From positions 2,046,001 through 2,110,000 of the forward strand of contig OX460916.1 of NCBI GenBank assembly GCA_949788275.1: a DNA stretch of 64,000 nucleotides, in the 5' to 3' direction. The stretch is from Weeksellaceae bacterium. GTDB taxonomy: Bacteria; Bacteroidota; Bacteroidia; Flavobacteriales; Weeksellaceae. This document shows positions 27,710-37,475 of this stretch, piece after piece. Both the position numbers and the translations under genes were made by a program. The first letter of the stretch is position 1. The number at the start of each line of letters is the position of its first letter. The notes under the pieces are model-generated. The model was not told the origin of the DNA, did no database searches, and worked only from the letters and a program-made list of their open reading frames with translations.

Positions 27710-28581
27710 TACCTTCCTTCTTTAAATAAGAAATCTTTTTCTTCTTTAGACAAACTTTCGTAGCCCGATTTAGCTATTTTATCTAAAATAGCATCGATTT
27801 TCTTTTGCTTTTCGACCTTTTGGTGATTATAGGCATAATCATCTTTTGGCACCTGAGAGCGTTGTTTCTGACCTCGCTGTGTCGTAAATTTATGTTCTTT
27901 TTTCTTAAAGATATTGATTATTTTATCGGCGAAGTTTCCTAAAAAATCATTACCTTTTTCAAATTGCTTCATATACAAATACCCAAAAACTGCGCCGCCA
28001 AAATGAGAGATACTCCCCCCTGCGTTCGAATCGGTAATAATGTTATACAAATCAATTGCTATAAAGGCATACCCAATATAAAGAAGTGGAAATGATGTTG
28101 GAATCAGCAGCATTCGTACAGGCAATTTCGGGTTGTATGATATCAGGCCAAAAAACAAAGCATAAATCGCAGCAGAAGCGCCTATTAAGACATCCGCATG
28201 TTTATAAACCGTTGAAAATACAACATAGAATAGACCACCAGCTAGTGCACCAAACACATAAAAAGTCAGCAGATTATTACTTCTAAAAAACTTCAAAAAT
28301 AATTGGCCTACAAAATAAAGCAAGATCATATTAAGTCCTAAATGCCATAAATTACCATGCAATAAAGCATAAGTTAAAATACGCCAAGGCTTCCATAACA
28401 ATTCATCTTTATCGGACGTTAAGCCTAATAAATCGATTGATAAGATGGAGGAACCTAAAAATTTCAAAAGCAAATCGATGATCAACAAACTAAAAAACAG
28501 AAGTACGTTGATGTAAATTAACTTTGTCACAATGGTTCCTGAATTATATTTTAGTTTTAATTCGTCTAAAATAGTACTCAC
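27709..28581 (-). CDS. Rhomboid-family intramembrane serine protease (first of a pair)
   Basis: A 290-residue rhomboid with six transmembrane helices. The catalytic serine is in GASAAIYAL (about residue 152), the catalytic His in SHFGGAVFGY, and the N-terminal HGNLWHLGLNMILLYFVG matches the family's HxxxN loop. The last ~80 residues are soluble and basic (KKKEHKFTTQRGQKQR...YAYNHQKVEKQKK). It follows a second rhomboid gene at only 11 bases and overlaps the EEP gene by 1 base. Confidence 0.9.
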   Translation of the reverse strand: MSTILDELKLKYNSGTIVTKLIYINVLLFFSLLIIDLLLKFLGSSILSIDLLGLTSDKDELLWKPWRILTYALLHGNLWHLGLNMILLYFVGQLFLKFFRSNNLLTFYVFGALAGGLFYVVFSTVYKHADVLIGASAAIYALFFGLISYNPKLPVRMLLIPTSFPLLYIGYAFIAIDLYNIITDSNAGGSISHFGGAVFGYLYMKQFEKGNDFLGNFADKIINIFKKKEHKFTTQRGQKQRSQVPKDDYAYNHQKVEKQKKIDAILDKIAKSGYESLSKEEKDFLFKEGR

Positions 28582-28592
28582 GTTAATGTCGT

Positions 28593-29336
28593 TTAATTAC
28601 GTCTATATAAATTCTTTTTCCATTGTCGAATCAATAAGAATCCGATCAATGCACCTCCTAAGTGAGCAAAATGCGCAATATTATTCCATTCGTAATTCTT
28701 AAACCCTAAGAATAATTCAAGCGCAATAATCGCTGGAATAAAATATTTGGCCTTCACCCCAACCGGGAAGAAAATCAGTGCTAATTTCGCTTCTGGATAC
28801 AAGACAGCAAATGCAATTAATAGACCATAAATAGCCCCGGAAGCTCCTACCATTGGAGTAATGTAAGCATCTCTTAAACGTATGGCATCTACTTGATTTA
28901 CATATTGTCCTGAAACCAAAGTTCTATCACTTGCCAAAAGGGATAAATCGTACACTTGTTGCGGGTCGATTCCGAGTGTTTTTAAATGCCCAATAATGGT
29001 TAAGACATCGTAATAGTTAATCAAATTATACAAAGCAAACCCGCCTAAACCTGCTAGCAGGTACAATTTAATAAACTCTTTCGAGCCAATCGTATTTTCA
29101 ACGGCTGACCCAAACATATACAACGCAAACATATTGAAAAGAATATGGGTAAAATCACCATGCATAAACATGTGGGTAATTAATTGCCATACATGAAAAT
29201 TAGGGGAACCAGGGTAAAAAGCACCCAAAATAACTCTTAAATCAATGCCTTTACTCTCAAAAATAATTGTTGCTAAATAAAATAACCCATTAATAATTAA
29301 TAGATTTTTTGTCACTGCGGGTATCGTTTGGCCCAT
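28593..29336 (-). CDS. Rhomboid-family intramembrane serine protease (second of a pair)
   Basis: A 247-residue rhomboid with the HMFMHGDFTHILFNMFAL motif, catalytic Ser in GASGAIYGLLIAF and catalytic His in HFAHLGGALIGFLL. It carries an insertion between helices (about 110-150, ending DAYITPM) that the other copy lacks. It lies 3 bases after mutL and 11 before the other rhomboid, so the four genes are one transcript. Both active sites are complete, so the pair is not one live gene plus one dead copy. Confidence 0.9.
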   Translation of the reverse strand: MGQTIPAVTKNLLIINGLFYLATIIFESKGIDLRVILGAFYPGSPNFHVWQLITHMFMHGDFTHILFNMFALYMFGSAVENTIGSKEFIKLYLLAGLGGFALYNLINYYDVLTIIGHLKTLGIDPQQVYDLSLLASDRTLVSGQYVNQVDAIRLRDAYITPMVGASGAIYGLLIAFAVLYPEAKLALIFFPVGVKAKYFIPAIIALELFLGFKNYEWNNIAHFAHLGGALIGFLLIRQWKKNLYRRN

Positions 29337-29339
29337 ACT

Positions 29340-31130
29340 TTACTGTAATATTTTTTCTATATCCGTCGGGTTCATTTGCACAAAGATAGGACGACCATAG
29401 GGTGAATAATTCGGGTTTTGTAATTTAAATAGTTCCTCTACCAAGGTTTGTGCCTGTTCTGGTTTTAAACCAACGCCTTTTTTCACAGCAGAGTTTTTTG
29501 CTAAAATTTTCGCAAAAGACGACTCTATAGCTAATTCATCGTGATAGTCCAACTCATCGATAAAATCCATAAAAACGGACACGACATCTTCTTGTTGAAC
29601 ATCAACGGGGATTGAGTTAATCTGTATGGTTTCTTCATCCAACGAAATATCAAAACCAAAGGAAAGCAACTGATGCTCTACTTGGATTAGTTTTTGTCGA
29701 TCTTGGGTTGAGAGTTCTAATTCAATTGGAAAAAGCATTTGTTGAACCAAGGCGTTCTCTTTTTTAGCGTGGATGAATTTTTCAAATAGAATTTTCTGAT
29801 GAGCGCGATGCTGATCAATGATCAACAATTCACCCATATAATCCACGATAAGATATTTATTTTGCCATTGAATCACTTCTAATTTTTCATTTTTAAAAGC
29901 TTCCGATTCAAATAACTGATGCGCATGGTTGTTTTCTATTTCTAATTCAACCGCATCGTTATAAAAATCCATTGTCGCACGAATATCCGAAGGTTTTGGC
30001 GTTCTACTTTGAGTCTGTAAAAATGGATTAAAACTAGAATCGACTGATATTTCGGGCATTTTAATCTCCGTTTCATCGGTTGCTGAAGGAATAAAAGCCC
30101 AGTTGGGATCTTGATCAAAATCGAGCGAAGGCGTTATGTTAAATTGCCCTAAAGAATGCTTAATGGCTGCCCTAAGAATGGTGTAAATTAACGCTTCGTC
30201 TTCAAACTTAATCTCCGTTTTTGTTGGATGGATATTGATATCAATCTTGGAAGGTTCGATATCTAAATACAGAAAATAAGACGGTTGATGCCCAGAGGGT
30301 AATAAATTATCGAAAGCATCGACAATCGCATTGTGCAAGTAGCCGCTTTTGATATAGCGATTATTCACAAAGAAAAATTGTTCTCCACGCGATTTCTTAG
30401 CGATCTCTGGTTTACCAACAAATCCATTTATTTTTACAATTTCGGTATCTTCATCCACCGAAATAATTTGTGTTCCTAACTTTTTTCCAAATACCTGAAC
30501 CAATCGTTGCTTCAAATTTCCCCCTTTTAGATGGTAGATTTCGGCATCATTGTGATGCATATAAAAACTAATGGATTCATGGGCTAAAGCTACCCGTTGA
30601 AATTCATCTTGAATATGGCGAAATTCGACTTGATTTGATTTCAAGAAATTACGACGAGCGGGAACGTTAAAAAACAAATTCCGAACAGCTATCGACGTTC
30701 CTTCTACACAAACTACAGGGTCTTGATTGCGGACTTCTCCGGCCTCAATAATTAATTGAACCCCCAATTCATCTTCATTTCTTCGGGTTTTGGTTTCTAC
30801 TTGAGAAACCGCTGCAATAGAAGCCAAAGCTTCACCGCGAAATCCTTTGGTCGAAATGGCATAAATATCTTCGGTCGTTCTAATCTTTGATGTTGCGTGC
30901 CGTTCAAATGCCATACGAACATCTGTCGCACTCATCCCATTACCGTTATCGATTACTTGTATTAGGCTTCGCCCAGCATCTTTTATAATTAATTGGATTG
31001 AGGTTGCGCCAGCATCAACAGCGTTTTCTATCAGCTCTTTTACCACTGAAGATGGTCGCTGAACGACTTCACCTGCAGCGATTTGATTGGCTACATGATC
31101 TGGTAGTAATTGAATAATATCACCCATCAT
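29340..31130 (-). CDS. mutL: DNA mismatch repair protein MutL
   Basis: A 596-residue MutL with the GHKL ATPase motifs ELIENAVDAGATSI, DNGNGM and TKGFRGEALASIA, the PMS1-type signature in the same region, and a C-terminal dimerisation domain. The endonuclease motif is degraded: DQHRAHQKILFE replaces DQHA(x)2E(x)4E (Ala to Arg, first Glu to Gln), and the CPHGRP-type motif reads YSPYGRP without the metal-binding Cys and His. It should therefore lack nicking activity. The start at 31130 (MM) or the next codon is equivalent. Confidence 0.95.
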   Translation of the reverse strand: MMGDIIQLLPDHVANQIAAGEVVQRPSSVVKELIENAVDAGATSIQLIIKDAGRSLIQVIDNGNGMSATDVRMAFERHATSKIRTTEDIYAISTKGFRGEALASIAAVSQVETKTRRNEDELGVQLIIEAGEVRNQDPVVCVEGTSIAVRNLFFNVPARRNFLKSNQVEFRHIQDEFQRVALAHESISFYMHHNDAEIYHLKGGNLKQRLVQVFGKKLGTQIISVDEDTEIVKINGFVGKPEIAKKSRGEQFFFVNNRYIKSGYLHNAIVDAFDNLLPSGHQPSYFLYLDIEPSKIDINIHPTKTEIKFEDEALIYTILRAAIKHSLGQFNITPSLDFDQDPNWAFIPSATDETEIKMPEISVDSSFNPFLQTQSRTPKPSDIRATMDFYNDAVELEIENNHAHQLFESEAFKNEKLEVIQWQNKYLIVDYMGELLIIDQHRAHQKILFEKFIHAKKENALVQQMLFPIELELSTQDRQKLIQVEHQLLSFGFDISLDEETIQINSIPVDVQQEDVVSVFMDFIDELDYHDELAIESSFAKILAKNSAVKKGVGLKPEQAQTLVEELFKLQNPNYSPYGRPIFVQMNPTDIEKILQ

Positions 31131-31178
31131 TTTTGCTAAAAAATTATTTAGATTTGTTAAATTTAAATCTACTTTCTA

Positions 31179-31219
31179 CAAATATACAAACAAATCTAGC
31201 TTTTATGACCCATTTCAAA
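31179..31219 (-). promoter_or_regulatory. Candidate mutL promoter
   Basis: Two minus-strand boxes match TAnnTTTG: TAGATTTG at 31191-31198 and TATATTTG at 31179-31186. A TTTG at 31216-31219 lies 17 bases upstream of the first. Confidence 0.55.
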
Positions 31220-31285
31220 AGAGTTCCTTTATTTCTAGATTTGCTTCCTAATTAATTCACTCTTATTAAAGAACTTAATGCATCC

Positions 31286-32785
31286 TTAAAACCCTTTAAT
31301 GATTTCATCGACCTCATCAAATTCTTTTTCAATCACCGCATTGGGTTTGTAAGTAAATAAAGACACCACAATGATAGACAAGAGCGAACTAATAAATCCT
31401 GGAATAATTTCATACCAATCTTTAAACGGATGATCTAAGTATACCCAAAAAAGAACCGTTGTTCCGCCGACCAACATCCCCACCAAGGCGCCTTGCCATG
31501 TTGTTTTTTTCCATAGAAGTGATAACACGATCAGTGGTCCGAAAGCCGAACCAAAACCAGCCCAAGCATTTCCAACCAAATTTAAAATACTATCTTTTGG
31601 GTCTAAGGATAAAAGAACAGCTATAACAGCAACAATAAGTACCGATAATCGACTCGCTTTTAACAACTGCCCAGGAGTCGCTTTTTTATTGACAAAGGCT
31701 TTATAAATATCTTCTGTTAATGAGCTTGATGTCACTAGTAATTGGGATGAGATTGTACTCATAACGGCTGCTAAAATCGCCGTTAATAAGAATCCTGCGA
31801 TTAAGGGGTGAAATAATACCCTTGAAAAATAGATAAAAATAGTTTCGGCTTCCGTTTTGGAGCCATCGAATTTAGCCATCGTTGTTGGATCAAATTTCAT
31901 CATATAAGCAATCCCGACTAATCCAACCAATAAGGCACCTGCGACGGTAAAAATCATCCACGTCATTCCAATCGTTCTCGCCTTCTTTAAATCTTTCGCA
32001 TCGCCAATCGCCATAAAACGCACTAAGATGTGTGGTTGGCCACAATATCCTAATCCCCACGCAAGCAGTGAAAGAATACTAATCGTTGTTGTTCCTGTAA
32101 ACAAATCTAAATATGTAGGTCCTTTCGACTCGATTAACGAAAAAGTTTCTCCAACCCCTCCAATTTCATACATCACCACAATAGGTACAATAACCAACGC
32201 GAGCACCATGATTGTTCCTTGAACAAAATCGGTTAAACTAACCGCTAAAAAGCCGCCTAAAAACGTATACAAAACAACCACAAAGCTCGTGGCGATTAAA
32301 CCGGTAGTATAATCTAGTCCAAAGGCCGATTCAAACAGCTTTCCTCCTGAAACCATTCCAGCCGAAGTATACAACGTAAAAAACACCAAAATAAAAATAG
32401 CGGAAATAATTCGCAATAATTGAGATTTATCTTTGAAACGATTTTCAAAGAAAACAGGGAGTGTAATCGAATTTTGGGCAACTTCTGTATATACCCGCAA
32501 GCGAGGTGCTATAAAAATGTAATTCAAAAAAGCCCCTGTGGTAAGCCCAATCGCTATCCATGCACTCGACAAACCAGTAAAGTACATTGCACCAGGTACG
32601 CCCATCAATAACCAGCCACTCATATCGGCTGCACCAGCAGAAAGAGCCGTTACTGCTGCCCCCATTTTTCGACCACCAATTAAAAACTCTTCCGAGTTAT
32701 TCGTAGACTTCCTATACGAATAGACACCTATTGCTATCATTAACAACAAATAAGCGCCTATCGAAATATATTCATAATTGTTCAT
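31286..32785 (-). CDS. putP: Sodium/proline symporter
   Basis: A sodium:solute symporter family protein of 499 residues from ATG 32785 (starting MNNYEYISIGAYLL), with about 12-13 transmembrane helices. Key regions are AGAADMSGWLLMGVPGAMY in the second helix, GLGYCGQPHILVRFMAIGD and AVMSTISSQLLVTSSSLTEDIY (helix VIII with the sodium-site Ser/Thr). PutP imports proline with Na+. The upstream start at 32824 is rejected because the promoter box TACCTTCG is at 32805-32812. Substrate specificity is inferred from family similarity alone. Confidence 0.88.
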   Translation of the reverse strand: MNNYEYISIGAYLLLMIAIGVYSYRKSTNNSEEFLIGGRKMGAAVTALSAGAADMSGWLLMGVPGAMYFTGLSSAWIAIGLTTGAFLNYIFIAPRLRVYTEVAQNSITLPVFFENRFKDKSQLLRIISAIFILVFFTLYTSAGMVSGGKLFESAFGLDYTTGLIATSFVVVLYTFLGGFLAVSLTDFVQGTIMVLALVIVPIVVMYEIGGVGETFSLIESKGPTYLDLFTGTTTISILSLLAWGLGYCGQPHILVRFMAIGDAKDLKKARTIGMTWMIFTVAGALLVGLVGIAYMMKFDPTTMAKFDGSKTEAETIFIYFSRVLFHPLIAGFLLTAILAAVMSTISSQLLVTSSSLTEDIYKAFVNKKATPGQLLKASRLSVLIVAVIAVLLSLDPKDSILNLVGNAWAGFGSAFGPLIVLSLLWKKTTWQGALVGMLVGGTTVLFWVYLDHPFKDWYEIIPGFISSLLSIIVVSLFTYKPNAVIEKEFDEVDEIIKGF

Positions 32786-32804
32786 ACGGTTGATTAGTTT
32801 TTTT

Positions 32805-32812
32805 CGAAGGTA
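32805..32812 (-). promoter_or_regulatory. -7 box of putP (TTCG variant)
   Basis: Minus strand TACCTTCG, differing from TAnnTTTG at one base. It lies 20 bases upstream of ATG 32785 and overlaps the longer reading frame, so it supports the shorter start. Confidence 0.45.
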
Positions 32813-32868
32813 AATATTTTTCAAACACCAGAATTAATTTGGATATTTATATTTTAAAAATAATAGCG

Positions 32869-34884
32869 ATGAACTTCGATCAAAACAACCTTTTTAAGGC
32901 CACTAGCCCCTATCTATTGCAACACCAAAACAACCCCGTTTGGTGGCAAACTTGGAGTGACGAAGTCATTGAACACGCTATGGCTATCAATAAACCATTG
33001 CTGATTTCCATTGGTTATTCTGCATGTCATTGGTGCCATGTGATGGAAAAAGAGAGTTTTGAAAACGAGGACGTCGCTCAGTGGATGAACGATTATTTTG
33101 TGTGCATTAAAATTGATCGTGAAGAACGACCAGATTTAGATCACCTCTACATGAATGTTGCTCAACTCATTCATCAATCGGGGGGGTGGCCTTTGAATGT
33201 CTTTGCATTACCCAATGGGCAGCCTTTTTATGGCGGAACTTATTTTCCACAGGACCAATGGGTCGAATTAATGCAAAACATTCATAACCTCTATGTCAAT
33301 CATCCACAAAAGACAGAAGAATATGTGAATTCCATCGCCCAAGGTTTATCCAATAGTGCGTTTATCGAACTTAAAGAGCAAAATCCATTTTCATTGGAGC
33401 ACTTACGGGAGACCTTCGAATTTTGGACTCAACAGTTCGATGAAAATTGGGGAGGATTTGCTCGTGCACCCAAATTCATGTTACCCAATGCGTGGCAAAC
33501 ATTGTTGCGATATGGATACCAAACCCAGCATGAAAAAATATTAATTCAATGCAAGGTCACCCTCGATCGCATGATGTACGGTGGACTATACGACCAACTC
33601 GAAGGCGGATTTTCTCGCTATTCAGTGGATCCTTATTGGAAAGTTCCCCATTTTGAAAAAATGCTTTACGACAATGGTCAACTCCTTTCTCTCTATGCCA
33701 ATGGTTACAAGGTTTTTAAAGAAGAAAGCTATAGAACCGTTATCCATGAAACCATTGATTGGTTAAAAAACAATATGCTTGCCCCTGAAAAGGCATTTTA
33801 TTCAGCGATGGATGCGGATAGCGAAAATGTTGAAGGGAAATACTATGTATGGAGTTCGGACGATTTAAAAACGATTCTTACCACTGATTATCCGCTCTTT
33901 AACGCCTATTATCAAGTGGAAGAGTTTGGTTTATGGGAAGAAGGGCAATCGATCTTAATGCGAGCAGAAGACGATGAAGAATTTGCAAAAAAACATCAAC
34001 TCGATCTTACTGAATTCCAAGCTAAAGTTCTACACTGGAAAAGCATCCTGCTTCAACACCGAACGAAACGAGTACACCCCCAGTTAGACGATAAAATTCT
34101 TACCGCATGGAATGCCCTAACCATTACAGGCTTATGCGATGTTTATCAAGCGACAGCGGATACCGAAGCACTGGCTTTAGCGAAGAATGCGATGGCCTTT
34201 CTTAAAAAAGAGCAATGGATAGATCAACGTTTATTTCGAAATCACAAAAACAACACGGCCGATATCAATGGATTTCTTGATGACTACAGCTTACTGATTG
34301 AAGCAGCCATCAAATTATTCGAAACCACCTCTGATAGCGATTATCTTCAATTTGCAAATACGTTATGCGAACAAACCATTCTAGAATTCTACCAAAAACA
34401 AAATGGTATGTTTGCCTACAAATCTCATTTTGACACGCCTTTAGTCAACGAGACATTCGAGATCCATGACAATGTCATATCCTCGTCGAATGCGGTTATG
34501 GCGAATAACTTATTTAAATTAGGGAAGATGAATGGAGATGAAAAATTCATCGATATGGCTCGTCAAATGCTGAGTAATGTTCAAGAACAACTCCATGAAT
34601 ACCCCACGGGTTTTGCTCATTGGATTCAGCTCTACCTACACCTAACAACTCCATTTCACGAAGTTGTTATCGTTGGAAAAGAAGTCCTTCCTTACATCGA
34701 GGAATTACTTCCTTATTATTTACCCAACACCCTTCTTATTGGTAGTACAACAGAAGACCTTCCTATAACTCAAAATCGTTTAATCGAAGGAAAAACAAGC
34801 ATCCATATCTGTGAAGATTCTGCCTGTCAATTACCTATTTTCACCCCAGAAGAAGCTTTAAAAACAATCCATATCCATTTTTAA
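32869..34884 (+). CDS. Thioredoxin-domain protein of the DUF255/YyaL family
   Basis: A 671-residue protein with the family N-terminus LFKATSPYLLQHQNNPVWW followed by a thioredoxin-like domain with CHWCHVM (CxxC at about 50-53) and conserved REERPDLD; the rest is an (alpha/alpha)6 barrel resembling N-acylglucosamine epimerases. Human SPATA20 belongs to this family and its role is not known. The start is ATG 32869: the TTG at 32839 lies inside a TTAATTTG box that is probably the promoter. tag follows after 2 bases. Confidence 0.9.
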   Translation: MNFDQNNLFKATSPYLLQHQNNPVWWQTWSDEVIEHAMAINKPLLISIGYSACHWCHVMEKESFENEDVAQWMNDYFVCIKIDREERPDLDHLYMNVAQLIHQSGGWPLNVFALPNGQPFYGGTYFPQDQWVELMQNIHNLYVNHPQKTEEYVNSIAQGLSNSAFIELKEQNPFSLEHLRETFEFWTQQFDENWGGFARAPKFMLPNAWQTLLRYGYQTQHEKILIQCKVTLDRMMYGGLYDQLEGGFSRYSVDPYWKVPHFEKMLYDNGQLLSLYANGYKVFKEESYRTVIHETIDWLKNNMLAPEKAFYSAMDADSENVEGKYYVWSSDDLKTILTTDYPLFNAYYQVEEFGLWEEGQSILMRAEDDEEFAKKHQLDLTEFQAKVLHWKSILLQHRTKRVHPQLDDKILTAWNALTITGLCDVYQATADTEALALAKNAMAFLKKEQWIDQRLFRNHKNNTADINGFLDDYSLLIEAAIKLFETTSDSDYLQFANTLCEQTILEFYQKQNGMFAYKSHFDTPLVNETFEIHDNVISSSNAVMANNLFKLGKMNGDEKFIDMARQMLSNVQEQLHEYPTGFAHWIQLYLHLTTPFHEVVIVGKEVLPYIEELLPYYLPNTLLIGSTTEDLPITQNRLIEGKTSIHICEDSACQLPIFTPEEALKTIHIHF

Positions 34885-34886
34885 CC

Positions 34887-35456
34887 ATGAAAACAGTTAA
34901 CCGATGCAATTGGGTGAGTCAAGATCCACTCTACCAAGCTTACCACGACAATGAATGGGGTGTTCCCGTTTACGATGACGCCACCTTATTTGAATTTATT
35001 TTACTTGAATCTATGCAAGCTGGACTTAGCTGGATTACCGTTTTAAAAAAACGCGAACATTACAGGGCCGCTTTTGACCAATTTGATTATTTAAAAATTG
35101 CTCAATATGACGATCTAAAAGTGGAAGAATTGATGCAAAACGCAGGAATTATTCGCAACCGATTAAAAATTATGGCTGCCATTAACAATGCCCAAAAGTT
35201 TCAGCGCATTCAGGATGAATTTGGAAGTTTCTCGAACTACATCTGGGCCTATGTCGATCAAAAACCCCTTCTTAATCAATGGAAAACGATTAAAGAGGTT
35301 CCTGCAACAACTCCTTTATCTGACCAAATCAGTAAGGATTTAAAAAAACGAGGATTCAAATTTTTAGGAACCACCACGATGTACGCCTTTATGCAAGCCG
35401 TTGGAATAGTCAACGATCACGTTGAAAATTGTTTTCGATATCCCCTGCAACCATGA
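34887..35456 (+). CDS. tag: DNA-3-methyladenine glycosylase I
   Basis: A 189-residue base-excision repair glycosylase that removes 3-methyladenine. N-terminal RCNWVSQDPLYQAYHDNEWGVPVYDD is the Tag signature, followed by ESMQAGLSWITVLKKR. The zinc-snap residues are present: Cys near the N-terminus (RCNW), His in AYHD, and HVENCF at the C-terminus. The start codon is 2 bases after the DUF255 stop, so translation is probably coupled. Length matches E. coli Tag (187). Confidence 0.95.
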   Translation: MKTVNRCNWVSQDPLYQAYHDNEWGVPVYDDATLFEFILLESMQAGLSWITVLKKREHYRAAFDQFDYLKIAQYDDLKVEELMQNAGIIRNRLKIMAAINNAQKFQRIQDEFGSFSNYIWAYVDQKPLLNQWKTIKEVPATTPLSDQISKDLKKRGFKFLGTTTMYAFMQAVGIVNDHVENCFRYPLQP

Positions 35457-35504
35457 TGGATTTTTAAATAAACTTTTGTAATCTTTGCCGAAAATTTCCT
35501 TTCT

Positions 35505-36407
35505 GTGAAAATAACTTTACAACACTGGGTGATCCTCGGTATTCTTGCCCTTACATGGGGAAGTTCGTTTATCTTAATCAAACAAGGCTTGGTTGCTTTT
35601 ACGCCTTATCAAGTAGGTGCTCTACGCTTAAGTATCGCCGGAGGACTTTTGGCTATTTGGGGAATACCTAGTTTACTAAAAATACCTCGCAAAAAGATCC
35701 CTTATGTTGCTTTAGCTGGATTCTGTGGTAATTTTATTCCTATGTTTCTTTTTCCTATCGCTCAAACCCGGGTATCGAGTTCAATGGCTGGAATTTTAGA
35801 TTCTCTTGTCCCTTTGTTTATCTTGCTATTCGGTGCTTTATTTTTTAACCAACGCGGAACGCGAAATCAAGTTATTGGTGCTATGATTGGTTTCTTCGGA
35901 GCGGTCTTACTCATTGGAGGAGATGGTCTTTCTGGAGACAATAGTTTATTCCATTGTTTTCTGATTGTTCTTGCAACAGCCTTATACGGTTTAAACAGCT
36001 TAATCCTAACCACCTATTTGAACGATGTACCCTCGTTTCAATTATCGTCTTCGTTATTCACTATTTGGTTGGGTCCTTCCCTCATTATTCTTTACTTCTC
36101 AGGGTTTTTCGACATCTTTGAAGGAACGAGCATTCAATGGACGAGTTTAGGTTATGTCGCCATATTGGGTTTAATGGGAACCGCTTTAGCTATGATTTTA
36201 TTCTATCGCCTAATTCAGTCGACAGGATCGATGTTTGCCTCTATGGTCACCTACCTAATGCCAGCCGTATCGGTATTCTGGGGATTTTTGGTTGGTGAAA
36301 AAATAACTTGGATTCACTTTGCAGGCTTCGCCTTAATTTTATCAGGTGTTTATTTAACCCAAAAGAGACAGGAATCAAAACAAACCGATCCTTTAAAAGA
36401 GCTTTAA
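35505..36407 (+). CDS. EamA-type drug/metabolite transporter
   Basis: A 300-residue protein with ten transmembrane helices as two EamA repeats (about 1-140 and 150-290); typical segments are LTWGSSFILIKQGL and, in the second repeat, LMGTALAMILFYRLIQSTGSMFASM. DMT transporters export amino acids or other metabolites, but the substrate cannot be deduced here. The start is GTG at 35505, with a TAATCTTTG sequence just upstream. The stop codon is embedded in a terminator hairpin. Confidence 0.9.
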   Translation: MKITLQHWVILGILALTWGSSFILIKQGLVAFTPYQVGALRLSIAGGLLAIWGIPSLLKIPRKKIPYVALAGFCGNFIPMFLFPIAQTRVSSSMAGILDSLVPLFILLFGALFFNQRGTRNQVIGAMIGFFGAVLLIGGDGLSGDNSLFHCFLIVLATALYGLNSLILTTYLNDVPSFQLSSSLFTIWLGPSLIILYFSGFFDIFEGTSIQWTSLGYVAILGLMGTALAMILFYRLIQSTGSMFASMVTYLMPAVSVFWGFLVGEKITWIHFAGFALILSGVYLTQKRQESKQTDPLKEL

Positions 36408-36418
36408 GCTCTTTTTTT
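36395..36418 (+). terminator. Terminator overlapping the stop codon of the EamA gene
   Basis: AAAAGAGC (36395-36402), loop TTTAA containing the TAA stop, GCTCTTTT (36408-36415), then T. Confidence 0.8.
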
Positions 36419-36533
36419 GTTTCCTATTTCAGCTTAGCGCTTGTTTTAAAAGATATTAATCGATTCAATTTAGATGATTGGAAATTCACCTTCCATTGAG
36501 TATAAACTGTTTTTCAAATGACGAATGACAGCG

Positions 36534-37475
36534 TTAATTTTCCTTCAGTATCCGAAGCAGATCATCGGCTAGTTCCTTTGAAAAAGCGTCAGCTCCAGAG
36601 GCATTCATATGGGTTGAATTGTAAAATAGTGATTTCTTATAAGACAACGAGTCTGTGGAATAATCGATGAAAGGTAATTGATCGTGGGCTAAGGTATTTT
36701 TATAGCGGTTAATAATCAAATCCCTGTTCAGCATCTTGTGTTGTCCTTGAATAAATTCAGGTGCAATCACAAAAATTAACTGAATTTTTTCTGCTTCACA
36801 ACGGTTGATCATTTCATCTAACAACACATATTCATGCTGATCAAAATCAGCCGACTTAGCGGGTAGTTCATCTAGGTTCACCGACCATTGTCGGTTATAC
36901 GAGCGAAAACCTTTGTAACGGTATAACCCTTCTTTTTGTAGTTTTTGCGACTTCCTTACTTCATCTTTCCAATAGGACTGATCACGGTAACGCCATAGAG
37001 GAACGATGAAATCCAAAAGATGTGTCGATGGATAAGGTTTCAGTTGTTGATACAATGAGTCATTGAACAACATAAAGGGGACATATTGATTGGGTTGATA
37101 GAGTTTATCTATTTTTGAAAATGAAAAACTATCTAAAACCCAAACAATGGTTTTTGGAGAAGGATTGTATTTTAAAAACTGCTTGAAACGGTAGTACTGC
37201 ATACCAAACTTACTCCCATTCAAACCAAAATTATAGACCTTTTGATCCAATTTTTGCGCTAATATTTTAGGATTTACATGAATAAAAGCCCGTGAAGAGC
37301 CAAAAATAGCTAGATCGGTTTTCAGTTCGCCCTTCTTTACTTCATTCCATTGCTGGACTTCTCCGCTAAAAAGTGCTTGTTTTTTTAAATAATGGCTGTA
37401 GCCTAAATCGACTAGCGAAAGGGTAAAATAGATCCCGAGTAGTCCAATTCCTGTCAAAATAAGCTTCCGCTTCAT
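36534..37475 (-). CDS. Membrane-anchored SGNH-hydrolase-like protein
   Basis: A 313-residue protein with one N-terminal transmembrane helix (about 4-26) and a soluble domain facing the periplasm. Block I of the SGNH family appears as LAIFGSSRAFIHVNP (nucleophile in GSS), and the C-terminal STHMNASGADAFSKEL fits the block V His with a nearby Asn/Ser. Catalytic Asp is unclear, so activity is uncertain; similar proteins act in envelope polymer acetylation or in sugar O-deacylation. It overlaps the acetyltransferase gene by 4 bases, which hints at an envelope modification role, but this is inference. Confidence 0.6.
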   Translation of the reverse strand: MKRKLILTGIGLLGIYFTLSLVDLGYSHYLKKQALFSGEVQQWNEVKKGELKTDLAIFGSSRAFIHVNPKILAQKLDQKVYNFGLNGSKFGMQYYRFKQFLKYNPSPKTIVWVLDSFSFSKIDKLYQPNQYVPFMLFNDSLYQQLKPYPSTHLLDFIVPLWRYRDQSYWKDEVRKSQKLQKEGLYRYKGFRSYNRQWSVNLDELPAKSADFDQHEYVLLDEMINRCEAEKIQLIFVIAPEFIQGQHKMLNRDLIINRYKNTLAHDQLPFIDYSTDSLSYKKSLFYNSTHMNASGADAFSKELADDLLRILKEN

